Below, piece by piece: positions 1 through 9,190 of a stretch of DNA of 64,000 nucleotides. The stretch comes from Cyanobacteria bacterium FACHB-502. GTDB taxonomy: Bacteria; Cyanobacteriota; Cyanobacteriia; Elainellales; Elainellaceae. The stretch covers positions 1 to 64,000 of the forward strand of contig JACJNZ010000069.1 of the NCBI GenBank assembly GCA_014695325.1. Reading direction: 5' to 3'. Numbering within the stretch: position 1 is the stretch's first letter; the number at the start of each line of letters is the position of its first letter. A model generated the notes under the pieces. It was not told the origin of the DNA and did not search any database. It saw nothing but the letters and a program-made list of their open reading frames with translations. Position numbers and translations under genes: made by a program.

Positions 1-213
1 CATCGCAAACCGAAACGAGGAGAGTTGAGTCCGCAGCAAAAGGAGGAGAATCGAGCCTTAAGTCAATCGCGAGTGGTCTGTGAAAATGCGTTTGCTGGAG
101 TCAAGCGTTACAATGCGGTGAGCGCTATCTATCGCAATCGAAAAGCGGAGTTTGATGATCACCTTATGCTAACCGCAACAGGATTATGGAACTTCTACCT
201 GACTGCGGCATAG
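1..213 (+). pseudogene. C-terminal end of an IS5-type DDE transposase (cut by window edge)
   Basis: The reading frame is open from base 1 and stops at 211-213. The roughly 70 visible residues have the typical end of DDE_Tnp_4/IS5-group transposases: a basic KPKRGEL stretch, a conserved ENRALSQSRVVCENA helix carrying the last catalytic Glu region, GVKRY, YRNR and a final GLWNF. In an intact element this enzyme cuts and rejoins transposon ends. Only the last third or less is visible, so it cannot be told whether the copy is intact; no terminal inverted repeat was recognised in the 200 bases after the stop. The family call is from motif memory, not a search. Confidence 0.7.
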
Positions 214-415
214 GAAGAACTTGAAAGGTCGCATTGGCTAGCTCTGTTCTTATTTCCCGACAACTCTAATAATTGCTTTTTGGGTTACAGCTATTTTATC
301 TGAATGTAATGGAGATTCTATTAACTGTTGATGTGTGAACGTTCTTCGCCACTCTACCTTCGCAGCAATAAACAAGAAACTTCTGGAAGTTAATCTATTC
401 AAGTAAGGTAATTCA

Positions 416-1120
416 ATGGCTGGTAAAACTTCCAAACACACAAAACAAGGAAGTAGCGTTCAACGAATTTATGATCAGCTGAAGCAAATGGCGATCAATT
501 ATCGGTTTCGTCCAGGAGAACCTTTAAATGAGGTTGAGCTGGCTACATCGCTGGGTGTTAGTCGCACACCGCTCAGAGAAGTCCTCAATCGCTTAGTCGC
601 AGAAGACCTCCTTGACTTTGTGCCTCGTCGAGGTTTTCTGGGAAGATCGCTCAATACTAAACTCATTTATGACCTCTACGAAATGCGCTGTGGCTTAGAG
701 GTTATTAGCACTAAATTGGCGATCGAACGCGCAACAGAGGATGAGATAACTGGCTTAGCTAACTTTTGGGAGGGTGTATCGGATAAGTTTGATACCTATA
801 CACCTGCCGAATGCGTTCATTTTGATGAACAGTTTCACGAGCAATTGGCACTTCTCTCACGCAATACTGAACTACTTCATACTTTACAAAGTATCAATAC
901 GCGAATCCATTTCATTCGTCAGATTTTTATGGAAGATTTTGACAAACGCAATGATACCTGTAAGCATCATCGGGAAATTTTGAAAGCAATAAAAGAACAC
1001 GAGATTGAGATGGCGGCAAAATGCATGTCTTCTCATGTTGAAGTTCGCCGCGAACAGGTTGTTAATGTTATCAAAGAAGGAATTGCTCGATTGTATATGG
1101 GGTGGTTTTGTGAGTTTTAG
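416..1120 (+). CDS. GntR-family (FCD/FadR subfamily) transcriptional regulator
   Basis: 234 aa, normal for FCD regulators. Residues about 13-80 form the winged helix-turn-helix (QRIYDQLKQMAI, PGEPLNEVELATSLGVSRTPLREVL, FVPRRGF). Residues about 90-225 form the all-helical FCD ligand domain with the expected metal-binding Asp and His positions (FDEQFHEQL near 140, HHREIL near 182). Such proteins usually repress catabolic or uptake genes and release DNA when a small acid or amino compound binds. It converges on the Liv transporter with a 17-base gap. A CTTGTATACAAG palindrome typical of FCD regulators lies in the transporter/dioxygenase promoter region at 5797-5808, so that divergent promoter is its likely target. 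The ligand is unknown. Confidence 0.88.
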   Translation: MAGKTSKHTKQGSSVQRIYDQLKQMAINYRFRPGEPLNEVELATSLGVSRTPLREVLNRLVAEDLLDFVPRRGFLGRSLNTKLIYDLYEMRCGLEVISTKLAIERATEDEITGLANFWEGVSDKFDTYTPAECVHFDEQFHEQLALLSRNTELLHTLQSINTRIHFIRQIFMEDFDKRNDTCKHHREILKAIKEHEIEMAAKCMSSHVEVRREQVVNVIKEGIARLYMGWFCEF

Positions 1121-1137
1121 TGATGGATACCTACTCA

Positions 1138-3615
1138 TTAACCGCCTAAATAGGCGTGAGCGATCGCGGGATCTTGTTGCATTTCGGTTGCGCTACCAGA
1201 TTGAATAATTCGACCCCCTTCAAGTAGATAAGCGTAATCGGCTACTGAGAGTGCTAGTTTTGCCATTTGATCAACGAGCAGAATGGTCATCCCTTCATCT
1301 CGTAGTTCTGCTAGCGTTTCATATAGTGCAGACACAAGTTTAGGAGCTAATCCCAGCGACGGTTCATCTAGCAGTAACACTTTAGGACGAGCCATTAAGC
1401 CACGGGCGATCGCCAGCATTTGCTGTTCTCCTCCAGAGAGTAATCCGGCTCGTTGATGTTGTCGTTCCTGTAGACGTGGAAAACGTTTGAGAACAGCTTG
1501 GATATCAGCTTGAATTGCCTCTTGATCGTGACGACGATATGCTCCTAATCGAATATTGTCATAGACGCTTAACTCGGTAAAAATTTGTCGTCCTTCTGGA
1601 ACTAACACAATTCCTTGATCGGTCATGTGATGAGCAGGAATTTTTCTGAGATCAGTTCCAGCAAATTTCACGTCGCCTGACCAGGGTTGAAGTAGCCCGC
1701 AAATACTCTTCAGGAGGGTGCTTTTACCAGTACCATTGGCACCGATCACTGCCACTAATTCTCCAGTATTCACCGTGAGCGAAATTTGATCGAGAACTTG
1801 CAGCGAACCGTAGCCACTCACAAGATTTTGAATTTGTAAAACTGGATTGGATTCAGGGTGAGTAGAACGAGGTAAAGACAGATCAGAAACACCTAAGTAG
1901 GCGGCTAACACTCGCTTATCTTGTTGAACTAACTTGGGTTCTCCGGCACAAATTAATTGCCCACCATCCAGAACCAGAACGCGATCGGAGAGACTCATGA
2001 CCAACTCCATATCATGTTCAATCAGAATCACTTTAATGCCAGTGCTGGCAATCCGTCGAATTAACTTTGCTAGCGATTTTTTATCTTCAGAACTCAATCC
2101 GGCAGCGGGTTCATCCAGCAGTAGAACCTGGGGAGATGTTGCCAGAGCGCGAGCAATTTCCACCAGACGGCGATCGACAAAGGGTAGGTTTGCTGCTTCT
2201 AAATAAACGTTTCCCTGATAACCCACAAATGCCAATAACTCCAGCAAATCCTTCTCGGGTTGTCGTAATCGCCCAATGCCCACTAGCGCTGTGAGCGGGT
2301 TGCCTAATTTGCGGCTGAAGCGTGCAGCTCTCAGGTTGTCTAACACAGAAAGGGAGTTGAACAATCGAGTGGATTGAAAGGTACGGGTTACCCCCACATG
2401 GGCAATCGCCAAACTTGATTGATTCGTTAAATCAATTGTTCCCAGCGTAATGTTGCCGCTCTGCGTTCGGTAGAAACCGCTAATTAAGTTCAACAGAGTT
2501 GTTTTGCCTGCGCCATTTGGACCGATGACGGCTGTAATGGTGCCAGGTTCAGCGGTTAAATCAACATTTTGTAATGCTTGCAAACCACCAAAGCGAATGC
2601 CGACCTGGTTAACCTCGAGTCTGGAACGCTCTTGGTGATGCCCGATTAATGCCGGAATATCGTTAGGAGGAGTGCTAAGAGGATAAACAGGAGCAGTACG
2701 TTTGAAGCGATCGGTAAAAAGACTGACTAATCCATTGGGAGCAATCCACAGCGTTAGAATCAGGAGTGATCCAAAGACGATGAGTTGATAGTCGGCAAAA
2801 TCATGTAGAAATTCAGGAAGAACAACGAGAATAACGGCTCCAAAAATTGCCCCTTCTGCGGTATTCAAGCCACCTAGAATAACAACGAGCAGAAATAAAA
2901 TAGAACGGTAGAAAGTAAAACTATCAGGACTAATAAAGCCTACAGCAGACGCAAAGAAAACACCTGCAATTCCTGTCAGTGCAGCAGATATCGCGAATGC
3001 GACTACCCGAATTTGCAACACGTTTAATCCAACCGAGGCGGCTGCAATTTCGTCATCTTTAACGGCTTGAAAAGCCTTACCCCAGGAGTGTTGTTTCAAA
3101 AGGGTAAATGTGACGACGGCCAGGGCAGCACAGGCGATCGCCAGCACCACAACCAAGCGCAGACTCGGTTGCAATCCCAACAGCGATGGCTTGGGTACTG
3201 AAATGCCACCAAATCCACCCGTAAGAGACACCCATTCAATTAACACTCGTTCGACAATGATTCCGAAGGCGATTGTTACCATTGCTAGATAAGGACCCGT
3301 TACCCGTAATGCAGGAGCCGCCAGTGCAACCCCCGTGACGGCGGCTGTAATTCCCGCTAAACCCAGCGCTAACCAGAAGTTCCACCCCGCCTTGGTGATG
3401 AGCAAGGAACCCGTATAGGCACCGATGGCAAAAAATCCAGCATGTCCGATCGAAACTTGTCCAGACAAGCCAATCAGCACATTTAGCCCTACGCCCACCA
3501 TGGTGGTGATGGCAATCATGGCTAACAGAAATAAGTAGTATGTGTTGGGTGCGGCGATCGCTCCGACAATTGCAACTGCCAACAACCCAATTCCCAACCC
3601 GCGACGAATCCCCAT
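1138..3615 (-). CDS. Fused branched-chain amino acid-type ABC importer: LivM permease + LivG ATPase + LivF ATPase
   Basis: 825 aa in three parts. Residues 1-300 are a LivM-type permease (many membrane segments, GLSGQVSIGHAGFFAIGAY near 49-67). Residues about 332-575 are a LivG-like ATPase with Walker A GPNGAGKT at 365-372 and Walker B LLLDEP near 498-503. Residues about 592-825 are a LivF-like ATPase with Walker A GANGTGKS at 625-632 and a normal LLSGGEQQ signature near 725. The signature loop of the first ATPase is LPFVDRR (477-483) instead of LSYGQQR, so one of the two ATP sites may be non-canonical. Its start lies 3 bases after the LivH stop, so the two are translated together. The importer would move a small nitrogenous or amino compound across the inner membrane; the substrate is not shown. 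Confidence 0.88.
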   Translation of the reverse strand: MGIRRGLGIGLLAVAIVGAIAAPNTYYLFLLAMIAITTMVGVGLNVLIGLSGQVSIGHAGFFAIGAYTGSLLITKAGWNFWLALGLAGITAAVTGVALAAPALRVTGPYLAMVTIAFGIIVERVLIEWVSLTGGFGGISVPKPSLLGLQPSLRLVVVLAIACAALAVVTFTLLKQHSWGKAFQAVKDDEIAAASVGLNVLQIRVVAFAISAALTGIAGVFFASAVGFISPDSFTFYRSILFLLVVILGGLNTAEGAIFGAVILVVLPEFLHDFADYQLIVFGSLLILTLWIAPNGLVSLFTDRFKRTAPVYPLSTPPNDIPALIGHHQERSRLEVNQVGIRFGGLQALQNVDLTAEPGTITAVIGPNGAGKTTLLNLISGFYRTQSGNITLGTIDLTNQSSLAIAHVGVTRTFQSTRLFNSLSVLDNLRAARFSRKLGNPLTALVGIGRLRQPEKDLLELLAFVGYQGNVYLEAANLPFVDRRLVEIARALATSPQVLLLDEPAAGLSSEDKKSLAKLIRRIASTGIKVILIEHDMELVMSLSDRVLVLDGGQLICAGEPKLVQQDKRVLAAYLGVSDLSLPRSTHPESNPVLQIQNLVSGYGSLQVLDQISLTVNTGELVAVIGANGTGKSTLLKSICGLLQPWSGDVKFAGTDLRKIPAHHMTDQGIVLVPEGRQIFTELSVYDNIRLGAYRRHDQEAIQADIQAVLKRFPRLQERQHQRAGLLSGGEQQMLAIARGLMARPKVLLLDEPSLGLAPKLVSALYETLAELRDEGMTILLVDQMAKLALSVADYAYLLEGGRIIQSGSATEMQQDPAIAHAYLGG

Positions 3616-3618
3616 TCC

Positions 3619-4488
3619 CTATACCTTCTTCACTTGCATCCGTCCGAATAGTCCGTTTGGTCTGAGTGCCAATGCCAGAATGACCACCGCAAACCCAACA
3701 ATTTCGCGATAACTACCGCCCAGCGTCCCGGCTGCTACTGATTCGACCACACCATAAAACACGCCTGCCAGCATCACTCCCCAGGGATTCGCCAAACCTC
3801 CAATAATTGCGGCTGCAAAAGCTTTTAAGCCAAGCAACGTGCCCATCGTGGCAGAGACATTGGCAACCGGGGCAATCAAGATTCCGGCGATACCTGCTAA
3901 AACAGTGGAAACGGCAAAGGAGAAGGCAATCATCTTCTCCACAGGAATGCCCATAATGCGAGCGGTGTCGTGATTTTCACTGACCGCTTGAAAGGCTTTG
4001 CCTAACAGCGTTTGAGTAAACATTACGCGTACTAAAAGTGCCACTGCAAATCCAATGACGGGCGTCAGTAGCTCAATGGGAAAGATGCCAAAACCCAAAA
4101 TCATCACGGGATCGGTCGCTAAGGCAGAGGGATAAGCCCGCACTTCCTTACCAAAGGTGACCATTGCCACGTTATCGGCAATGATGCCAATGGCGATCGT
4201 GGTCAATAACCAGGAGTTAGAGCCACCCTTGGCAAACGGACGAACGATAAAGCGCTCGATTAATAACCCAACTCCAGCACAAAGGAGTAGCGTCAACAGG
4301 GCAGCAATCCAAAAATTCCAGCCCCAGGTGATGTTGAGCATGTAGCAGAGAACAGCTCCCAGCATGACGGATGCCCCCTGGGAGAAATTCATGGTGTTAG
4401 AAACGGCATAGGTGACTTGAAACCCCAGAGCAATCAAGCCATACATGCTTCCGATCGCAATTCCCGACAAAATAAGTTGTTGCAGCAT
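3619..4488 (-). CDS. livH: Branched-chain amino acid-type ABC transporter permease LivH
   Basis: Hydrophobic membrane protein of about 289 aa with the LivH pattern: MLQQLILSGIAIGSMYGLIALG at the N-terminus, an NFSQGA motif, an EAA-like loop (GKAFQAVSEN) and a C-terminal ALALRPNGLFG. The start is set at the Met before LQQ because upstream residues do not fit the family and an upstream Met would overlap the end of the binding-protein gene. With this start there are 14 bases between the two genes. It forms the permease heterodimer with the LivM part of the downstream fusion. Confidence 0.88.
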   Translation of the reverse strand: MLQQLILSGIAIGSMYGLIALGFQVTYAVSNTMNFSQGASVMLGAVLCYMLNITWGWNFWIAALLTLLLCAGVGLLIERFIVRPFAKGGSNSWLLTTIAIGIIADNVAMVTFGKEVRAYPSALATDPVMILGFGIFPIELLTPVIGFAVALLVRVMFTQTLLGKAFQAVSENHDTARIMGIPVEKMIAFSFAVSTVLAGIAGILIAPVANVSATMGTLLGLKAFAAAIIGGLANPWGVMLAGVFYGVVESVAAGTLGGSYREIVGFAVVILALALRPNGLFGRMQVKKV

Positions 4489-4502
4489 ATTAAATGAAAG
4501 CT

Positions 4503-5726
4503 TTATGCGCTGACGGGAACAATTTCCTTCCCTTTCCACTGCACCAGAATGTAGTCGTCCTCATTCAGGGCATCATGATTTTCTGGCGTAAAGGAGCGAT
4601 TGTAGGTTTTGATCAATCCCTCGTAAGTTGGCAAGCTGTAGAACGCCTCCCGAACTTTGGGGCCTTCCGTACTGCCAGCCGTTTCGATCGCCAGCGCTGT
4701 CAAATGCATTGCATCGTACGCATTTGCTGTACCGACCGGGGCGAGAATTTCACCAGGGCTATTCAACTTGTATTTGTCTTTGAGCGCGGCCATCACTTTC
4801 TGACCTGTAGCATTCTGTTCCCCGAAGAAGCTATGGGTTTGCACAAACACTACTTTGCTGGCTGCTTTGCCTGCTAATTCGGGAAAGCGTCCACCAGAAA
4901 TACCCCAGTGAGACACCACCGGAACATCCCAGCCAATTCGGGTTAATGACTTCATCACCTGTGCACCGGGTGCCGCGTTCCCTACCAGCAATACAGCTCC
5001 TACCCCAGCATCTTTGAGGCGTGCCAGTTGGGCTGACATGTCAGTGTCGGTGTCATTAAACTTTTCAATTGCACCAACTTCTACGCCGTATTCAGGTGCC
5101 CACTGCTTAAAGCCTGCTTCGTTCGATTCTCCCCAGGGGTTATTGACCAGCATCAAACCGACTTTGGGTTTACCGTAGGCTTCGCTGACATGCTTGATCA
5201 AGAAGCGATCGACAATGTTATCGTTGGCAGACACCCGGAACGCAAAGTTGGGATCGTGACCATTCTGAGTAATTTTGGTTGCTGCAGCCCACACTCCCAT
5301 ATAGGGCACTTGCAATTCGTGGATAACGGGCATCATTGCGATAGAGACAGGGGAGTCAATGCCACCAAACACAGCAGCAACCTTCTCCTGCTCAATTAAC
5401 TCACGTGCTGCCGCAACGCCTCTGGCTGGGGTAGACTCATCATCTCGCGTTACCAGTTCTAAGGAACGCCCTCCCAGAATGCCACCCTTTTGATTGATTT
5501 CATCAATCGCGATCGCCAATCCACGGATAATTGACTCACCAGATAGGGCGGAACCTCCGGTAATGGCGGCAACCAAACCAATCTTGATCGGCTCTGAAGA
5601 CGCTTCAGCAGTGCTGGATGGCTTAGACGAACACCCGGTAAGCTTGGATGTTGCGATCGCCACGCCCATCCCCAATGCTCCACGCAAAACATCGCGACGA
5701 CGTAGCCCAAATCGATAAAACGACAT
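4503..5726 (-). CDS. ABC transporter substrate-binding lipoprotein (Peripla_BP_6, LivJ/LivK-like)
   Basis: 407 aa. The N-terminus has twin arginines (LRRRDVLRG, residues 8-16) and a lipobox LTGC ending at Cys32, so it is probably a Tat-exported lipoprotein anchored outside the inner membrane. The rest is the type I periplasmic binding fold: KIGLVAAITGGSALSGESIIRG at the start, the hinge-region ELVTRDDESTPARGVAAARELI, and a C-terminal YDAMHLTALAIE. It is the first gene of the Liv operon (binding protein, LivH, LivMGF fusion). This family binds amino acids, amides, urea or related compounds; the specificity here is not known. The catabolic genes across the promoter suggest an N-containing ring or amide. 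Confidence 0.88.
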   Translation of the reverse strand: MSFYRFGLRRRDVLRGALGMGVAIATSKLTGCSSKPSSTAEASSEPIKIGLVAAITGGSALSGESIIRGLAIAIDEINQKGGILGGRSLELVTRDDESTPARGVAAARELIEQEKVAAVFGGIDSPVSIAMMPVIHELQVPYMGVWAAATKITQNGHDPNFAFRVSANDNIVDRFLIKHVSEAYGKPKVGLMLVNNPWGESNEAGFKQWAPEYGVEVGAIEKFNDTDTDMSAQLARLKDAGVGAVLLVGNAAPGAQVMKSLTRIGWDVPVVSHWGISGGRFPELAGKAASKVVFVQTHSFFGEQNATGQKVMAALKDKYKLNSPGEILAPVGTANAYDAMHLTALAIETAGSTEGPKVREAFYSLPTYEGLIKTYNRSFTPENHDALNEDDYILVQWKGKEIVPVSA

Positions 5727-5796
5727 GGATAACCTTCCTGCTTTTATTGAATGAAATGTGAACTGCGTTTCAACTCAGAAGCAACAGTAATACAGT

Positions 5797-5808
5797 CTTG
5801 TATACAAG
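5797..5808. promoter_or_regulatory. Palindromic operator CTTGTATACAAG, likely FCD-GntR site
   Basis: A perfect 12-bp palindrome in the 179-base gap between the divergent binding-protein gene (start 5726, minus) and the dioxygenase gene (start 5906, plus). FCD-type GntR proteins typically bind TNGTATACNA sequences, and such a regulator is encoded at 416-1120. It probably controls both the importer and the enzymes. The regulator-to-site link is inference. Confidence 0.6.
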
Positions 5809-5905
5809 CTTGTGTTCAGTAATACCAAATTTTGAATGAATCTGTTGTACTCATGAGCATGGAGTTTTTTTGCGCGTGGAATGGTAGGGGAGCCAGGGAG
5901 AGAGT

Positions 5906-6883
5906 ATGGTCAGCCACAAATCGGTAGAGCAGGAGAGTAGGGCTGCAATGCAAGCAACTGAACAAATTCCGGTCATTGATTTCGCAGCGTACCAATCGGG
6001 TGATCGCTCCACGCGTCAACAGGTTGCAGATCAAATTCGTCATGCCTGCACCAACGTTGGCTTTTTGTATCTAAAGAACCACGGGGTGTCACAATCCTTG
6101 ATCGATCGCCTGTTCGCTGAATCCAAACAGTTTTTTGATCTGCCAACTGAGGTGAAAAATCAGATTCCCTGGGACAGCCCAGAATGTAACTGTGGATATA
6201 TCGGGATGCAAATGCAACATCTTGATCCTAGTGACGCAGGCGATTTGATGGAAGCCTACAATATTGGGCTGTTGCAGCCGCGTGCTAACGAAAAATGGCT
6301 GCCAAATCAACTCACCTTGAATCAGGCCCTATTGGAGTTTTATAGAGTAAGCACAGCTGTCTGTCAGCAAATTATGGGAGCCTTTGCCCTCTCCTTGGGG
6401 TTGCCAGAATCCTTTTTTGAGCCAACCCATGACCAGCATTACAGCACTGTGCGACTGCTCCACTATCCACCTGCTCCTGCAACAGTCATCCCTGGACAAA
6501 TTCGAGCCGGAGCCCATTCCGACTATGGCACGATTACGCTTCTATTTCAGGATGACGTGGGTGGATTGGAGATTCTCCACGATGGGGTTTGGCTTCCAGC
6601 TCCCTATATTCCCGGTACGGCTATTGTGAATACAGGGGATTTGATGGAACGCTGGACAAATGATGCTTTTCGCTCAACCAAGCATCGAGTGGTCGTTCCA
6701 CCTGAACCAGCAGCACGGCGATCGCGCTATTCTGCAACATTTTTCTATCGCCCCAACATTGATGCAGAAATCGTTTGTCTAGAACCTTGTTGCCAACCGG
6801 GACATGCGCCTCTCTATCCCCCTACAACGACTCGTGAACATTTGATCAATTGCCTGCAAGCTTCTTATCAAGTCGAGTCATAG
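5906..6883 (+). CDS. Isopenicillin N synthase-like 2-oxoglutarate/Fe(II) dioxygenase
   Basis: 325 aa, normal for the family. DIOX_N domain: IPVIDFAAYQSGD near 21-33 and the GFLYLKNHGVS strand near 52-62. The catalytic 2OG-FeII domain has the iron ligands H204 and D206 (GAHSDYGTITLL) and H260 (STKHRV), with R274 and S276 in RYS as the 2-oxoglutarate clamp. It therefore should hydroxylate, desaturate or dealkylate a small soluble substrate using O2 and 2-oxoglutarate. A Met at residue 15 is an alternative start; the first Met was kept because GGAGAGAG precedes it. It is followed after 56 bases by the amidohydrolase and diverges from the Liv importer, which suggests that the imported compound is its substrate or gives rise to it. 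Confidence 0.87.
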   Translation: MVSHKSVEQESRAAMQATEQIPVIDFAAYQSGDRSTRQQVADQIRHACTNVGFLYLKNHGVSQSLIDRLFAESKQFFDLPTEVKNQIPWDSPECNCGYIGMQMQHLDPSDAGDLMEAYNIGLLQPRANEKWLPNQLTLNQALLEFYRVSTAVCQQIMGAFALSLGLPESFFEPTHDQHYSTVRLLHYPPAPATVIPGQIRAGAHSDYGTITLLFQDDVGGLEILHDGVWLPAPYIPGTAIVNTGDLMERWTNDAFRSTKHRVVVPPEPAARRSRYSATFFYRPNIDAEIVCLEPCCQPGHAPLYPPTTTREHLINCLQASYQVES

Positions 6884-6939
6884 CAGATCAAGAAAAGACC
6901 TCTATTTGCAATCATTGCTCTTTCAATCGGTGTGCATTA

Positions 6940-8187
6940 ATGGATCTAAAAATCACTAACGCTACTCTTCCGGAGCAAACTGGAATTTGGGATATCGGCA
7001 TTACGGGCGATCGCATCACCGCCATTGCACCAACCCTTTCCGACCCGTCAACCCAAACATTAGATGCCCAGGGAAATTTACTCATCCCAGGGCTAGTAGA
7101 TGGACACATTCACCTCGATAAAGCCCTTATTCTCGATCGCTATCCGGCGTTAGATGGGACGTTCGACGAAGCCCTGCGTGAAACGCTGAGGTTGAAGCAA
7201 GCATTTACGGTTGAGGATATTCAAAACCGGGCAAGCCGACTGATTGAACGGGCGATCGCTTTTGGTACAACCGCCATGCGAACCCATGTTGAAGTTGATC
7301 CAACGATTGGACTGAATGCAATCCAGGCACTTCTGCCTCTACGAGAATCCTACGCCTGGGGCATAACCTTACAACTTGCTATTTTTGCTCAGGAAGGAAT
7401 CACAAACCATGACGGATTAGTGAATCAACTCCGCCAGGCCTTGGCAATGGGTGGCGATGCGATCGGCTCTGCTCCCTATGTTGATCCAGATCCCAAGAAG
7501 AACATTGAAATTGTCTTCGATCTGGCTCAAGAATTTAATTGCAATGTTGACTTCCATCTCGACTTTTTGGATAACGATGATCCGTTACTGTTACCACTGG
7601 TTATTGAAGAAACGATTAAACGGGGTTGGCAAGGACGAGTCTGTTTAGGTCATATGACCAAGTTAGCGGCATTAACGCCTTTAAAATTAGAATCTCTTGC
7701 CCTTGCAATGCGCGATGCGGGTATCTCAATTCTGGCTTTACCTACCACTGACCTGTACATGATGGCTCGCAAAGATACCCACAATGTACGTCGGGGCATT
7801 GCTCCTGTGCATCGTTTAGCAGAACTGGGAGTTAGCGTTGGGCTTGCAACTAACAACGTGTTGAATTTATTCACCCCTTTTGGCGATGGGGACGTGCTAA
7901 AGCTTTGTACCCTGCTGGCACAGGTACTCCATTTAGGAACCGTATCGAGCCATCAGCTTTGCTTAGAACTGGCGACAAATCGGGCAGCAGAGGCGATCGC
8001 CATTCCAAATTATGGAATTGCAGTCGGTAATCTAGCAGATCTGGTACTACTCAATGTTCGTTCAGTCAGTGAAGCGATCGGTTCTGCACCAATGGGACGA
8101 ACCGTTATTAAAAACGGGATTGTGATTGTGCAAAGTAAAGTAGAACAACAGTGGTTTGCTCCCAAGGTACTGGCAACTTCACTTTAG
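6940..8187 (+). CDS. Cytosine deaminase-like amidohydrolase
   Basis: 415 aa from the ATG at 6940; a longer frame begins at 6850, but the extra 30 residues overlap the dioxygenase and do not fit the family. Amidohydrolase superfamily features: VDGHIHLDKA with metal ligands H56 and H58, RTHVEVDP, a third His in VDFHLDFLD, and GHMTKL. The segment THNVRRGIAPVHRLAELGV matches the substrate loop of CodA-type deaminases. The position that carries the metal-binding Asp in cytosine deaminase appears as ATNNVLNLF, with Asn in place of Asp; this variant occurs in related amidohydrolases of other substrate range. So it likely hydrolyses C-N bonds in a ring or amine, but 'cytosine deaminase' should not be assumed. 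Confidence 0.82.
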   Translation: MDLKITNATLPEQTGIWDIGITGDRITAIAPTLSDPSTQTLDAQGNLLIPGLVDGHIHLDKALILDRYPALDGTFDEALRETLRLKQAFTVEDIQNRASRLIERAIAFGTTAMRTHVEVDPTIGLNAIQALLPLRESYAWGITLQLAIFAQEGITNHDGLVNQLRQALAMGGDAIGSAPYVDPDPKKNIEIVFDLAQEFNCNVDFHLDFLDNDDPLLLPLVIEETIKRGWQGRVCLGHMTKLAALTPLKLESLALAMRDAGISILALPTTDLYMMARKDTHNVRRGIAPVHRLAELGVSVGLATNNVLNLFTPFGDGDVLKLCTLLAQVLHLGTVSSHQLCLELATNRAAEAIAIPNYGIAVGNLADLVLLNVRSVSEAIGSAPMGRTVIKNGIVIVQSKVEQQWFAPKVLATSL

Positions 8188-8398
8188 GGAAGAGATAAGA
8201 TCCGTAATCGTTCAGGGGGTGCTGCCATGGGTGGGCAAGAGGAATGGGGCAGGCAGACCTTGACCCAAACTAATTGAGATACCCGTCCTGCTCGCATCAA
8301 CTCAATTGCACAGCGTTCACAGCCAGTTTGTGAACAAGGAGGAACCCCTGCACCCCGTTCAAATCCTGTTAAGGATTGCAGTATTTAGGCTGAACGAC
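8188..8398. other. Intergenic gap between convergent genes, with a GTTCACA/TGTGAAC palindrome
   Basis: This gap holds no credible gene. At 8315-8335 there is a perfect 7-bp inverted repeat, GTTCACA-N7-TGTGAAC, followed directly by AAGGAGG. The same arrangement, with one change, stands at 11581-11601 upstream of devB. Here it is downstream of both neighbouring genes, so it is either a left-over operator from a lost gene or a duplicated copy. Confidence 0.5.
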
Positions 8399-9151
8399 TT
8401 ACTGGTAACTGTTGCTGTGCATCGTGGTTCGTGTGTCTGAGGTAAGATGACCATCCTCCATGTGGACAATGCGATCGGCAATATCTAAGATTCGGTTATC
8501 ATGAGTCACCATCAGAATCGTGCAGCCCTGCTCTTTTGCCAGTTTTTGCATCAAATTCACGACATCTCGCCCCGACTTACTATCTAACGCAGCCGTTGGT
8601 TCATCTGCCAGCACAATCTTAGGATGGCTCACTAAAGCACGGGCGATCGCTACCCGCTGCTTTTGCCCTCCTGATAAGTCATCCGGATAGTAGTGCAGGC
8701 GATGCCCTAGCCCAACCGCTTCCAGCATTTCAGCTGCTTTTGTTCCTTCTTCCTCAGGAGACAGATGATGGTGCAGTTGCAATGACATCTGTACGTTTTG
8801 CAGTGCGGTCAAACTATTTAACAAGTTATGGGCTTGGAAGATATAGCCGATATTACGTCGAGACTGAATGAGTTGTTTCTGGCTTGCTCCACAGAGTTCC
8901 TGATTGAGGAGCTTTAAACTTCCTGATTGAGGCGATCGCAATCCGCCGATCATACTCAGCAGGGTTGTTTTTCCTGAGCCAGAAGGTCCAGTCATAATCA
9001 CAATTTCGCCTGCATTAATTGTTAAATTGATATTAAACAAGACTTGCTTTCGGAGTTGACCTTGACCAAAAAAATGATTCAATTCTGCGATCGAGATGAC
9101 GGCATTTAGTGCTGTACATTGTTTAGGTTTAAGCGAATCAAGAGTCTGCAT
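8399..9151 (-). CDS. devA: DevA-family ABC exporter ATPase
   Basis: 250 aa ATPase of the MacB/LolD/DevA class. Walker A GPSGSGKT, Q-loop IFQAHNLL, signature LSGGQKQR, Walker B IVLADEPTAALD and the switch His in MVTHDNR are all present. In cyanobacteria DevA powers the DevBCA complex, which works with TolC to export glycolipids or drug-like compounds across both membranes. It is the last gene of a devB-devC-devA operon on the minus strand, 39 bases after devC. Confidence 0.9.
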   Translation of the reverse strand: MQTLDSLKPKQCTALNAVISIAELNHFFGQGQLRKQVLFNINLTINAGEIVIMTGPSGSGKTTLLSMIGGLRSPQSGSLKLLNQELCGASQKQLIQSRRNIGYIFQAHNLLNSLTALQNVQMSLQLHHHLSPEEEGTKAAEMLEAVGLGHRLHYYPDDLSGGQKQRVAIARALVSHPKIVLADEPTAALDSKSGRDVVNLMQKLAKEQGCTILMVTHDNRILDIADRIVHMEDGHLTSDTRTTMHSNSYQ

Positions 9152-9190
9152 GAGTAATCAGGAAGAAGTTAGAAAGTAATTAAGAAGGAG

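Noticed and set aside
5906-6883. Isopenicillin N synthase proper and a beta-lactam cluster
   Set aside because: Only the general 2OG-Fe(II) fold fits; no peptide synthetase or acyltransferase is nearby.
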